From positions 382,001 through 446,000 of the forward strand of contig NZ_CP128650.1 in assembly GCF_030644225.1 (NCBI RefSeq): DNA of 64,000 nt. The letters are read 5' to 3'. The position numbers and the translations under genes were made by a program. Of the stretch, positions 33,411 through 42,537 are shown piece by piece; positions within the stretch are counted from its first letter, which is position 1; each line of letters begins with the position of its first letter. The DNA comes from Selenomonas dianae (GTDB lineage: Bacteria > Bacillota > Negativicutes > Selenomonadales > Selenomonadaceae). The notes beneath the pieces were generated by a model. It was given only the letters and a program-made list of their open reading frames with translations, was not told the DNA's origin and did no database searches.

Positions 33411-34925
33411 TTGAATACACAGGGTCTTTTTGCGAAACGGTTGGTACGCGCACTGGCTCTCTCGGCTGCGGTCGGGCTTTTTGCGGGGACGGCATCGGCG
33501 GAAACGGTGCAGGTGGATCTTTCGCGCAGCGTGCAGATGGCGCTTGAGAGCAACCGCACGATCAAGCAGGCTCTGACGGATGTGGATGCGGCGCACGCTT
33601 CGCTTTCGCAGGTGAACCGTACGATGGGGCCGACGCTGACGTGGCAGACCTCGGCGAACCGCGTCGGGGGCGAGGCGTATCGGGGCTCCGGGGTCAAATA
33701 CAACTACGGAAACACGGGTACGGTTTCGCTGCCGGTCTATAATGCGGCGCTGAACGCACAGCGGAAGGCGGCGCGTTACGGGCTGAATGCGGCGGACTTT
33801 GCACTGGAGCAGACGAAGCAATCAATTCGCCTGACGGCGACGACAGACTATTTTAATATTCTTCAAGCACGCAATTTGGTGAAGGTACGCGAGGATACGG
33901 TGGCGACGCTGCAGACCCATCTCGCGGATGTGAATGCGCAGCTGCGTGCGGGTACGGTGGCGCGTGCGGATGTGCTCGCCTCGGAGGTGGAACTGGCGAA
34001 CGCACAGCAGAACCTGACGACGGCGCGGAACAACTATGAGGTTGCGGTGGCGACGCTGAACAATGTGATCGGTGTGCCGACGGATACGACGCTCGACATC
34101 AACGATGAGCTGCGTTATACGAACTATGATCTCTCCCTCGATGACTGTACGGACTATGGGCTGCTCTACCGCGCGGACGGTGCGGCGGCACTCTATGCAC
34201 TTAGGCGTGCAGAGGAGGGGGTTCGTGCGGCAAAGGCGGGCTATCAACCGACGGTGAATGCGGCGGCGACGCGCTCGATCGCGGGCGAACGCCCCTTCAA
34301 GGACGATCATAAATCGAGCGATACATGGGCGGCGGGGCTGAGTGCATCGTGGAATATCTTCGACAACGGTGTGACGGCGGCGCAGGTCGATGCGGCAAAG
34401 GCGACGCTTCGAAAAGCCGAGGAAGCTCTTGCGGCGACGGATGAGCAGATCCGCCTCGATGTGCGTACGGCGTATCTGAACCTGCGTGCAGCAGAGCAGA
34501 ATATCGAAACGACGGAGAAGGCGGTCTCCCGTGCGGAGGAGGACTATAACATTGCGCGCGTCCGCTACAATGCGGGGGTTGGTACGAATCTTGAGGTGAT
34601 GCGCGCCTCCGACAATCTGACGACGGCACGGATGAACTATTCGACCGCGCTCTACAATTACAATATGGGCAAGGCAGCCCTCGACAATGCGATGGGCGTT
34701 CCTGTCGATCTCGATGCGGTGCGCTACCGCGCGGCAGAGGAGGACGGGCAGCGTGTGCAGGGGGCGCGTGCGGCGGCACAGATCCATGAGGGTGCACGCT
34801 TTGAAACACCAAAGGCGGAAGGCGTTCGCCCCGTTCCGGTGCATACCCCAAAGGAGCCGGCGACGGCTGCGGCGGCACGCGTACAGAAGGCGAATGCTGC
34901 GTATGAGGCAGAGATGAACAGGTAA
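33411..34925 (+). CDS. tolC: TolC-family outer-membrane efflux protein
   Basis: About 504 residues with a signal peptide ending at ASA (near residue 29). Two homologous halves of long helices are visible: LARSVQ-like start (DLSRSVQMALESNRTIKQA), YFNILQARNLVKVREDTV, AGTVARADVLASEVELANAQ, and in the second half LNLRAAEQNIETTEKAVSRA with YNAGVGTNLEVMRASDNLT. These helices build the periplasmic tunnel, and the trimer forms a 12-strand barrel. The start TTG 33411 is set by AGGAGG (33397-33402) 8 nt away. ATG 33405 and a TTG at 33285 are alternatives. No inner-membrane partner pump is adjacent; TamB and BamA follow. Confidence 0.9.
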   Translation: MNTQGLFAKRLVRALALSAAVGLFAGTASAETVQVDLSRSVQMALESNRTIKQALTDVDAAHASLSQVNRTMGPTLTWQTSANRVGGEAYRGSGVKYNYGNTGTVSLPVYNAALNAQRKAARYGLNAADFALEQTKQSIRLTATTDYFNILQARNLVKVREDTVATLQTHLADVNAQLRAGTVARADVLASEVELANAQQNLTTARNNYEVAVATLNNVIGVPTDTTLDINDELRYTNYDLSLDDCTDYGLLYRADGAAALYALRRAEEGVRAAKAGYQPTVNAAATRSIAGERPFKDDHKSSDTWAAGLSASWNIFDNGVTAAQVDAAKATLRKAEEALAATDEQIRLDVRTAYLNLRAAEQNIETTEKAVSRAEEDYNIARVRYNAGVGTNLEVMRASDNLTTARMNYSTALYNYNMGKAALDNAMGVPVDLDAVRYRAAEEDGQRVQGARAAAQIHEGARFETPKAEGVRPVPVHTPKEPATAAAARVQKANAAYEAEMNR

Positions 34926-34934
34926 GAGGTTTCT

Positions 34935-37900
34935 ATGAGACGGAAGGCGTATATCGGGGCTCTGGTTCTTGCGGCAGTCCTTGTCTGCGCAGCAGTCCTC
35001 CTCCACATGGTACGCGCCCAGTCCTTCATGGAACAGGCGGGGCGGATGGCAGAGCGTCTTGCGGCAGAGAAGCTGGGGACGGCTGTGCACATCGGTGCGG
35101 TGGAGGTCCGTTCTCTGCATGAACTGACAATTGACGATATTGTGATCTATGACAAGCAGGCGGAGCCGGTTCTCCGCGCCGATGAGGCGCGGGTGACGCT
35201 TCGTCTGCTTTCGTTGCTTTCTGCGCCGGAAACAGCAGTTGATGAGATCTTTCTGACGGGGGCGCGCGCACAGATTGTCCGCCGTGCGGACGGTACGTGG
35301 AACTATGCCGACATCGGTGCGGATGATGCGCAGCCGTCGACGTTCGAAGGGCGCGTCCGCGTGGAGGGTGCCTCGGCGGCGATTACGGCGGATGGACGTA
35401 CGTATGAGCTGGATCAGATCGCGGGCACGGTGGAGATTGACGGAGCGGATCTCTCCTATGATGCTGCGGGCGTGTTTGCAGGGATTGCCCTGCGTGCACG
35501 CGGACAGAATGCCGGCGGTACGCAGGTTGTCGAATTCGCTGCGGATCAGGCGGGACTTCTGCCACTTTTGGACGAGCTGCCCTCGGAAACGCTGCCGGCA
35601 GAGGTGCAGATCCATGCGCTGAATGCTGATCATCTGCGGGTGAATCTGCGCCGCACGGACGGTGTGCTGACGCTCGACGGGCGCGTGGACGGTATGCGTG
35701 GGACGGCGGATGTCTATGGCGTGGCGATGGCGCTGAAAAGCTCCGCGCTCACGTTCAATGAGCGATCCGTTTTCCTCGCGGCGACTGCCGAGGCTGCGGG
35801 GCAGACGGCACGCGTCGACGGGACGATCCGCCTCGATGCGGATGCGCCCTATCTCGATCTTATGGTACGCGCACAGGATTTTGCCGTCGATCAGATCCGC
35901 GCGGACAGTCCCTATACAGGAGCAGTGACCGCGGATGTGCACGTTACGGGAACACTCGCCGCTCCGATGGCGGAGGGGAAACTGTCGGCGGCGGACGGTG
36001 CGGTCGACGGCGTGTCCTTCCATACGGCGGCGGTGGATGTCTCCTATGCGGACGGGCTCGTATCGTTCCAAAATCTGACGGCGGAACTGTTTGGCGGACG
36101 TGTCTCGGGGACGGGTGTTTTCGATACTGCGCACAGATCCTATACGGCGCATCTTGCGGCGGACGGCGTGTCGCTCGCGCAGCTGCGCCGTGCGGATGTA
36201 TCTCTGCCGGAGGGCTTGGACGGTGCGCTGCACGTCGATCTCGGCATCAGCGGCGGGATGGATGACGCTGCCCCGCGCATCTATGGCAGTGCCGAGGTTC
36301 TCGATGGCGCGTACCGCAATATTCCTGTGGAGCGTGCAAATGCTTCGTTTGCGTTTGATGGAAGCGATCTGACCATCGACTTTCTCAGCATGAAGCTCCC
36401 GCATGGCACGGAGCTTGGCGTGGAGGGACGCGTGGCGGGCGGGACGCTGCTGGATCTGCGCTTCTATGGCGCACATGCGGATCTCGCGCTGCTGAACGGT
36501 CTGGACGAGCGTCTCAGCTTCTCGGGGCTTGCGGATTTCTCGGGAGAGGTGCATGGTGACATCCGTGATCCCCACGTCGATATGAAGTTCTCCGCGACGC
36601 ACGGCGATCTCCTGTACCAGCCGTTTGACAGTCTGCTGTTCCGTGCGGACGGTTCGCTCTCCGGCATCGGCATCTATGATTTCTCGATGGAGCGCGGCGG
36701 GCGTGAGGTCTGGCTTGTGAACGGCACGATCGGCCTTGCGGGCGAGCGGCGCATTGATCTCCAGATTGATACGATCGGCGCACGCATGGAGGATGTGGCG
36801 GCACTCGTCGCCCCCGATCAGCCGATTACAGGCAATATCGACAATATCATCAAGTTTACGGGGACGCTTGACCAACCGCACGCAGTCGGCTATGTCCATT
36901 TCTATCGTGGGAGCTATGCGGGTGCGGTGCTCTCCGGAATGGACGGCGACTACTTCCTGGAGGATGGGATCATCCGTGTGCAGGTGTTCCACATCTATTC
37001 GCCGATGGTGGATATGGTGCTGAACGGCACGATCAATACGCAGGGGTTGCTTGATTTCGACGCAGAGGTACGCGATCTCGACATGAAGCGTTTCGAGCAC
37101 AAGCTGCCCTATGAGGTCGCGGGGCATGGCTTGTTCAAGGGCAAGGTCGGCGGGACGATCTCACGCCCCATTTTCCGCGGAGAGCTGAATGCCGATGCGA
37201 TTACGATGAATGGCGTGGAGCTGCGTGAGGTTCATGGATTCGTCCACTATGAAAACGGGATGATCGACATGGAGCGCACGGGCTTCCGACAGGGGGCGGA
37301 TGCCTCTGTGTCCGCGCATCTGCGTTACGATACGGAGACGCGTTCCATGCGCGGCACACTGGACATCGTGCAGATGGATGTGGAGGCGCTGCTTGCGCTC
37401 GCCAATCAGAAGGAAAACAGGCTGACGGGGGCGATCACGAGCAAGGTGCAGCTGGGCGGGTCGCTGGACAACCCGTCGATCACCCTGTCCGGCGAAATCG
37501 CCGAGGGAACGCTCGCCTCCTATCCGATCAGCAATGTGGAGATTGATGCCTCGCTTGCCGACCGCGTGTTGACGCTGCGGCGGCTTTCGGGGAAACAGGA
37601 GCAGGGATCGTTTTCCGCTGTCGGTACGGCGGCGTTTGACGGCACCGCCGATATGGATGTGACGGCATCCGATCTTGCGCTTGGGCTCTTTGCACGCTTT
37701 GCGGGGGTTGAGGATGCTGTGACGGGGACGGTGTCGCTGACGGCGCACATCGGCGGCAGGACGCAGAACCCCACGGCAGATGTCAAGCTCACGGCGAAGA
37801 ACGGCGGTGCACGCGGCGCATCGTTTGATGAGCTGACGAGCAGGATGCAGCTGCGCAATGAGGTCATTCATCTGAATGAGCTGACGGTGACGAAGTATAT

Positions 37901-39263
37901 GGACGGCATTGCCTATGTAGCGAGCGCCCACGGGAAGCTGCCCCTGCGTGCGCTCACGGCGGAGGACGATCAAGCGTCGGATGTTCGGGAGGAGTTCGAT
38001 CTGACGCTCTCGCTCGACCATGCGGATCTCTCGCTCCTGCCTGTATTCTCGGAGCAGGTGGAATGGGCGCTTGGGCGTACGGAGGGCAGGTTGAAACTGT
38101 CCGGAACACGTGTCGCGCCTCGTCTGACAGGGACGCTGAATGTGCGGGGCGGTGCGGTGAAGCTGCGCTTTTTCGAGCACCCCCTGACGGATATGGAGAT
38201 TGCGGTGGATGCGCTTGGCGAATCCGTTTCCGTGCGTACGTGTACGGGACACATGGGTACGGGAACGTACCAGCTGACGGGGCGCATGGGGCTTGCGGGC
38301 GGGCGGCCGACGGCGTATGATTTTACGTTTGTGATGGATGCGCTCGCGGTCAAGACATCGTTTTTCGACGGCCCTCTGAGCGGTACGCTGCATCTCACGG
38401 AGGGGGAATACTGGGGGGAGAAACTGCCGCAGGTTTCGGGGACGATCAACATGGATCGCGCACTTGTCACGATTCCGTCGATTCCGGAGACGGACGACGC
38501 ATTGCCGCACATCATCCTCGATGTGGGGCTGATGGTTGACCGACATGTGCATTTCTTCAGTCCGAACCTCTATGACATACACCCGTCCGGCTTTGTTCAC
38601 TTCGGCGGTACGACGCAGCACCCGCACACGACGGGCATGATTGGTGTGCGGCGCGGAGATACGGTCAGCTACCTCCGAACGGTGTTCAAGATCCGCGAGG
38701 GGACGGCGACGTTCAACCAGCCGGAGTCGTTCCTCCCGGAGATCGCATTTTTCGCTGAGGCGCGCCTCACGCATACGCGCGTATTCCTCTCGGCGCATGG
38801 TCCGCTCGACCATATGGACTTCCGTCTTGGATCCAGTCCTGAGATGTCGGAGGAGGAGATCATCCGTATGCTGACGCTGCGCAGTGCCTATCATAGCGGT
38901 GAGGGCAGCCTGACGGCGGCGGATATACTTTCGATCGGCCTTCAGATGAGCGTCCTCTCGGAGGTGGAGGATTCGGTGAAGAATTTCCTCCATCTGGATG
39001 TGCTGCGCCTTTCGAGCGGGAGCGGCACGCTGTTCGAGACGAGGGACGAGGAAGCGGTGAAAAAGAGCGGCGATGAGTATAATATCGAGGTGGGCAAGTA
39101 TTTCGGCGATCATGTGCTCATGCACTATGTGCAGGGGCTTGGCGCGGCATCGAACAAGTATCGGTACGGCATCCAGTACGATTTCAGTGACAAGTTCGGT
39201 ATATCATATGACCGCGAGGGATCGGAACAGCTGATCAGCGTGGAGGCGCGGTTCCGGTTTTAG
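34935..39263 (+). CDS. tamB: TamB-like translocation and assembly module protein
   Basis: 1442 residues. One N-terminal membrane anchor (about 5-27) is followed by an AsmA-like start and a very long repetitive beta-rich region that should form a hydrophobic groove bridging the periplasm. The C-terminal DUF490 part carries the family marks DIHPSGFVHFGGTTQHPHTTG, LGSSPEMSEEEIIRMLTLR and a final VGKYFGDHVLMHYVQGLG followed by an aromatic-ended strand VEARFRF. TamB-type proteins move phospholipids to, or assist protein insertion into, the outer membrane. In diderm Firmicutes the gene is typically next to bamA, as here. Confidence 0.95.
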   Translation: MRRKAYIGALVLAAVLVCAAVLLHMVRAQSFMEQAGRMAERLAAEKLGTAVHIGAVEVRSLHELTIDDIVIYDKQAEPVLRADEARVTLRLLSLLSAPETAVDEIFLTGARAQIVRRADGTWNYADIGADDAQPSTFEGRVRVEGASAAITADGRTYELDQIAGTVEIDGADLSYDAAGVFAGIALRARGQNAGGTQVVEFAADQAGLLPLLDELPSETLPAEVQIHALNADHLRVNLRRTDGVLTLDGRVDGMRGTADVYGVAMALKSSALTFNERSVFLAATAEAAGQTARVDGTIRLDADAPYLDLMVRAQDFAVDQIRADSPYTGAVTADVHVTGTLAAPMAEGKLSAADGAVDGVSFHTAAVDVSYADGLVSFQNLTAELFGGRVSGTGVFDTAHRSYTAHLAADGVSLAQLRRADVSLPEGLDGALHVDLGISGGMDDAAPRIYGSAEVLDGAYRNIPVERANASFAFDGSDLTIDFLSMKLPHGTELGVEGRVAGGTLLDLRFYGAHADLALLNGLDERLSFSGLADFSGEVHGDIRDPHVDMKFSATHGDLLYQPFDSLLFRADGSLSGIGIYDFSMERGGREVWLVNGTIGLAGERRIDLQIDTIGARMEDVAALVAPDQPITGNIDNIIKFTGTLDQPHAVGYVHFYRGSYAGAVLSGMDGDYFLEDGIIRVQVFHIYSPMVDMVLNGTINTQGLLDFDAEVRDLDMKRFEHKLPYEVAGHGLFKGKVGGTISRPIFRGELNADAITMNGVELREVHGFVHYENGMIDMERTGFRQGADASVSAHLRYDTETRSMRGTLDIVQMDVEALLALANQKENRLTGAITSKVQLGGSLDNPSITLSGEIAEGTLASYPISNVEIDASLADRVLTLRRLSGKQEQGSFSAVGTAAFDGTADMDVTASDLALGLFARFAGVEDAVTGTVSLTAHIGGRTQNPTADVKLTAKNGGARGASFDELTSRMQLRNEVIHLNELTVTKYMDGIAYVASAHGKLPLRALTAEDDQASDVREEFDLTLSLDHADLSLLPVFSEQVEWALGRTEGRLKLSGTRVAPRLTGTLNVRGGAVKLRFFEHPLTDMEIAVDALGESVSVRTCTGHMGTGTYQLTGRMGLAGGRPTAYDFTFVMDALAVKTSFFDGPLSGTLHLTEGEYWGEKLPQVSGTINMDRALVTIPSIPETDDALPHIILDVGLMVDRHVHFFSPNLYDIHPSGFVHFGGTTQHPHTTGMIGVRRGDTVSYLRTVFKIREGTATFNQPESFLPEIAFFAEARLTHTRVFLSAHGPLDHMDFRLGSSPEMSEEEIIRMLTLRSAYHSGEGSLTAADILSIGLQMSVLSEVEDSVKNFLHLDVLRLSSGSGTLFETRDEEAVKKSGDEYNIEVGKYFGDHVLMHYVQGLGAASNKYRYGIQYDFSDKFGISYDREGSEQLISVEARFRF

Positions 39264-39307
39264 GAAATCGTTTGAGGATGGTGCAGCACAAAGAAGGAGG
39301 TGTGCCC

Positions 39308-39946
39308 ATGTTTTCGGATTATGTAAAAAAACTCTCCGATGTGCAGAAACTCACGACGGAGGAGGAGCGGGAGCTGTGGTGCGCCTACAAGGAGCGCGGC
39401 GATGAGGCGGCGCGGCGGCGGCTCATCGAGTCCTATCAGCCGCTCGTCTTTCGCGAGGTCATGCCGTATCGTACCCTGCCCGCCGTGATGGATGCGGTGC
39501 AGGAGGGGACGATCGGTCTCATTGAGGCGGTGGAGCACTATGAGCCGATACGCGGCGTGGCGTTCAGCCTCTATGCCGTGCATCGTGTGCGCGGACGTAT
39601 TCGGAACTTCCTTCGCCGTGAGGGGCAGGCCGATCTGCCCTGCCTTGAGGCACAGACGGGGGCGGCGGAGACGGCAAAGGAACTGCTGGTCGATGTGCGC
39701 CCCTCCGTGGCGGAGGTGGTGGAACACCATGCGCTTGTCGGCGTGCTCGGCGCGGCGATGGAGCGACTGCCGACGCGGGAGAGACTTGTGCTTGAGGGCG
39801 TGACAATCGGCGGTGCGCCTGCGCGAACCATGGCGGACACGCTCGGCGTGACCCCTGCGCAGATCTATCGGCTGCAAAAGAACGGCATTCGCCGCATACG
39901 TGGAATGCTCTCGCGCTTCATGCAGCATTGGTCGTGTGATAATTAA
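39308..39946 (+). CDS. Short sigma-70-family sigma factor within the outer-membrane gene block
   Basis: 212 residues. Region 2 covers RRRLIESYQPLVFREVMPY and DAVQEGTIGLIEAVEHYEP (core binding and -10 recognition). FSLYAVHRVRGRIRNFLRRE is the rest of 2.3-2.4. Region 4 is MERLPTRERLVLEGVTIG followed by MADTLGVTPAQIYRLQKNGIRR, a helix-turn-helix for -35 contact. Region 1 and most of region 3 are missing. AAGGAGGTG directly upstream sets ATG 39308. Sitting between tamB and bamA, it may direct envelope genes, but its targets are not visible here. Confidence 0.85.
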   Translation: MFSDYVKKLSDVQKLTTEEERELWCAYKERGDEAARRRLIESYQPLVFREVMPYRTLPAVMDAVQEGTIGLIEAVEHYEPIRGVAFSLYAVHRVRGRIRNFLRREGQADLPCLEAQTGAAETAKELLVDVRPSVAEVVEHHALVGVLGAAMERLPTRERLVLEGVTIGGAPARTMADTLGVTPAQIYRLQKNGIRRIRGMLSRFMQHWSCDN

Positions 39947-39958
39947 AATTTTTGTTTC

Positions 39959-40015
39959 TTGAATCTGTCCTATGGACTGTAGTATAATGGCAGTGCTGAA
40001 TTTGTCAGTGCTTCC
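39959..40015 (+). promoter_or_regulatory. Promoter with short dispersed-repeat hairpin for the 40036-BamA unit
   Basis: TTGAAT (39959-39964), 18-nt spacer, TATAAT (39983-39988). The hairpin core at 39989-40015 starts directly after the -10 box (arms AGTGCTGA and TCAGTGCTT). AAAGGAGG and the ATG at 40036 follow. Confidence 0.6.
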
Positions 40016-40035
40016 TTGGGAAAGGAGGCGCGGCG

Positions 40036-40572
40036 ATGGATATGGAGCGCAGAGAACGCGCGAAATCCATTCGTGCGGCGCGGGATTGGCTCACGGGGGC
40101 GGAGAATGCCATCGCGGGTGAGGATGATCTTGCGGGCGACCTGAAGGTCATGCTCGCGCGTGCGGAGCTTGCGCGTATGGCGGCGGATCGGCGGGCGTGT
40201 CTGCGTCGATGGGGGCTGCGGTTGCTGCCGCCGCTTGCTGCGGCGGCAGTTCTTGCATACATACTGTGGCAGCCGCCGGCGGAGGAGATGTCCGCCCCCG
40301 CTCGGGCGCAGAGCGCAGAGCAGCGCGTGGAAGCGCCTGCCCCTGTGACGGAGAAGGCGGCGCGGCAGGAGTCTTCGCCCGCCGAGTATGAGCCTCCGTC
40401 TCCTGCCGAGCGTCCTGTGCAGCAGCCGGTGGAACGCGTGCAGGAGCAGCCTCCCGCAGCCGATGCTTCTGTGCCGCCCCCTGCGGAAGCGGTGCAGCAT
40501 ATGCCGGCACGTGTGCCGGATGCGGATATGCAGCGTCTGATGCAGGTCGGAGGCAAAATTTTACGGGAGTAA
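40036..40572 (+). CDS. Single-pass membrane protein with proline-rich periplasmic part
   Basis: 178 residues. A charged cytoplasmic N-terminus (about 1-55), one membrane helix (LLPPLAAAAVLAYILW, about 62-80), then a Pro/Ala/Glu/Gln-rich segment to the end (PVQQPVERVQEQPPAADAS). The layout is TonB-like, but no TonB C-terminal domain is recognised. AAAGGAGG sits 8 nt before the ATG. It is the first gene after the hairpin-bearing promoter and precedes bamA by 63 nt, so a role in outer-membrane assembly or energy coupling is conceivable but unproven. Confidence 0.6.
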   Translation: MDMERRERAKSIRAARDWLTGAENAIAGEDDLAGDLKVMLARAELARMAADRRACLRRWGLRLLPPLAAAAVLAYILWQPPAEEMSAPARAQSAEQRVEAPAPVTEKAARQESSPAEYEPPSPAERPVQQPVERVQEQPPAADASVPPPAEAVQHMPARVPDADMQRLMQVGGKILRE

Positions 40573-40635
40573 TCCGATGCCCGTCCCTTGGGGCGGTATG
40601 CAGGGAATCACTGATTATTGTAGGAGGTTTCGCAT

Positions 40636-42537
40636 TTGAACAGCAAGAAATATCAGAAACTCATTCGCGCCGTCCTTCTCGGCGCAGGCGTGTCCGTTGT
40701 TGCTTTGCCGCACGGGTTTGCCGCCGAGCAGAAGGCTGTGCCTGTGCAGAGCGAGGCTGCCGCCGATGCTGCCCTGTCGTCGATTGCCGCGCAGGGGCCG
40801 GCACTGACCGCCGCACCAGCGACAACCTCCTCGGATGACCGTGCCGCCGCATGGGCGGCACAGCGTCCCGCAGAGGATGCGGTTTCGCGGTACCTCGCCG
40901 CATATGCGGGCAAGACCGTGGTGGAGATCAAACTCAGCGGCGCAACGGAGGCGACGGAAGGGGCGGCGCGTGCCGCGCTTCGGATGCACGTCGGGGATCC
41001 TGTGACCGAGGAGAGCTTGGTGAAGGATCGCGATGCGATCTACGCGACGGGGTATTTCTACGATCTCTATCCGTCCTTTGAGGCGGTGCCGGAGGGGGTT
41101 GTACTGACGTACAACGTGCTTGAGAACCCGCAGCTCAAGGAAGTGAAGATCGAGGGGAATACAGTCGAGTCCACAGAGAGCCTGATGGAACTCGTCACGG
41201 TTGAAAAGGGGGCGCTCCTCAACGCGCGTACCCTGCAGGAGAATGTGCAGGCGATCCAGGAGAAATATCGCGCGGATGGCTATATCCTCGCAAAGATCAC
41301 GGATCTGAACATTGCACAGGACGGTACGCTCACGATCAAGATCAGCGAGGGCGTTCTTGAGGGCTACAAGGTCAAGGGAAATCAAAAGACGAAGGAACAC
41401 GTCATCCTGCGCGAGATGCGGCAGAAGGTCGGTGAGCCGTTCAATGCGAACATGGCGCGCCGCAGTATGCAGCGTGTCTACAACCTCGGCTTCTTCGAGG
41501 ATGTCAACGTGAAGATGAACCCGGGCGTGGAGCCGAATGCGGTCGTCATGGAGCTCGATGTCAAGGAGAAGCGTACGGGTGCGTTCGGCATCGGTGCGGG
41601 CTACTCCAGCTCCGACGGCATGGTCGGCATGGTGAGCATCAGCGATACGAATTTCCGCGGGATGGGCGATACCATCAGCCTCAGCTATGAGATGAGCGGC
41701 GACGACTCGGATGCGCGTGGCTATACGTTCATGTACCGCCGCCCGTGGCTCGATCAGAAGGAAACGGCGGGAACGCTCCGCGTCTACAACCGCACCTATG
41801 AGTACGACGACTACGATGAAAACGGAAACCACAAGGAGTCCTTTATGCGCAAGTACTCTGGCGGGGAGTTTACCCTCAGCCGACCGATGAGCGAGTATTC
41901 GACGAATTTCGTTACGCTGCGCAACCGAAAGGACAAATACGTCCGTCACACGGAGTACGGAAATGCGGGCAACCGCAGCGGCAATACGGCATGGCTGAAC
42001 AACAATTTCGGCACGACGCGCAGTGTGACGCTGGAGCATGTGACGGATACGCGCGACAATGTCTATGAGCCGACGATGGGCGCGCGTGCCTCGCTCTCGG
42101 CGGAGTTCGCAGGATTTGGCGGAGACTTTACCTATCAGAAGTGCATCGTGGGCGATGCGCACTATCTGAAGGCGGGACGTGCGCAGGTATTCGTCCTGCG
42201 CGGGCAGTACGGCGCAAGTCACGGGTCGCTTTCGGAGTTCAGTCAGTTCCGCATGGGCGGACAGGATACCATTCGCGGCTACCGCGAAGATCAGTTCCGT
42301 GGGACGCGTATGGCACTCCTCTCCGCTGAGTACCGTTTCCCCATCGTGTCGAAGGTGACGGGGGCTCTCTTTACGGACTACGGCGGTGCGTGGACGGATG
42401 GTTTTATGCCGGAAAAGATGCACGGGAGCGTCGGTGTCGGACTTGGGCTCAACACGCCGATCGGTCCGCTGCGCCTTGACTACGGGCGCGGCTCGCAGGG
42501 CGGTCGCGTACATTTCCGCGTCGGCGGCACGTTCTGA
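40636..42537 (+). CDS. bamA: Outer-membrane protein assembly factor BamA
   Basis: 633 residues with signal peptide (about 1-30). After an Ala/Thr-rich linker come POTRA domains: VEIKLSGATEATEGAARAAL, LKEVKIEGNTVESTESLMEL and YKVKGNQKTKEHVILREMRQ mark three of them (about 90-330), as is usual in diderm Firmicutes where the count is lower than in Proteobacteria. The barrel starts near VKEKRTGAFGIGAGYSSSDG. The Omp85 loop 6 motif is RGYREDQFRGTRM and the final strand is VHFRVGGTF. The start is TTG 40636, 8 nt after TAGGAGG. It folds and inserts outer-membrane barrels with Skp-type chaperones. Confidence 0.96.
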   Translation: MNSKKYQKLIRAVLLGAGVSVVALPHGFAAEQKAVPVQSEAAADAALSSIAAQGPALTAAPATTSSDDRAAAWAAQRPAEDAVSRYLAAYAGKTVVEIKLSGATEATEGAARAALRMHVGDPVTEESLVKDRDAIYATGYFYDLYPSFEAVPEGVVLTYNVLENPQLKEVKIEGNTVESTESLMELVTVEKGALLNARTLQENVQAIQEKYRADGYILAKITDLNIAQDGTLTIKISEGVLEGYKVKGNQKTKEHVILREMRQKVGEPFNANMARRSMQRVYNLGFFEDVNVKMNPGVEPNAVVMELDVKEKRTGAFGIGAGYSSSDGMVGMVSISDTNFRGMGDTISLSYEMSGDDSDARGYTFMYRRPWLDQKETAGTLRVYNRTYEYDDYDENGNHKESFMRKYSGGEFTLSRPMSEYSTNFVTLRNRKDKYVRHTEYGNAGNRSGNTAWLNNNFGTTRSVTLEHVTDTRDNVYEPTMGARASLSAEFAGFGGDFTYQKCIVGDAHYLKAGRAQVFVLRGQYGASHGSLSEFSQFRMGGQDTIRGYREDQFRGTRMALLSAEYRFPIVSKVTGALFTDYGGAWTDGFMPEKMHGSVGVGLGLNTPIGPLRLDYGRGSQGGRVHFRVGGTF

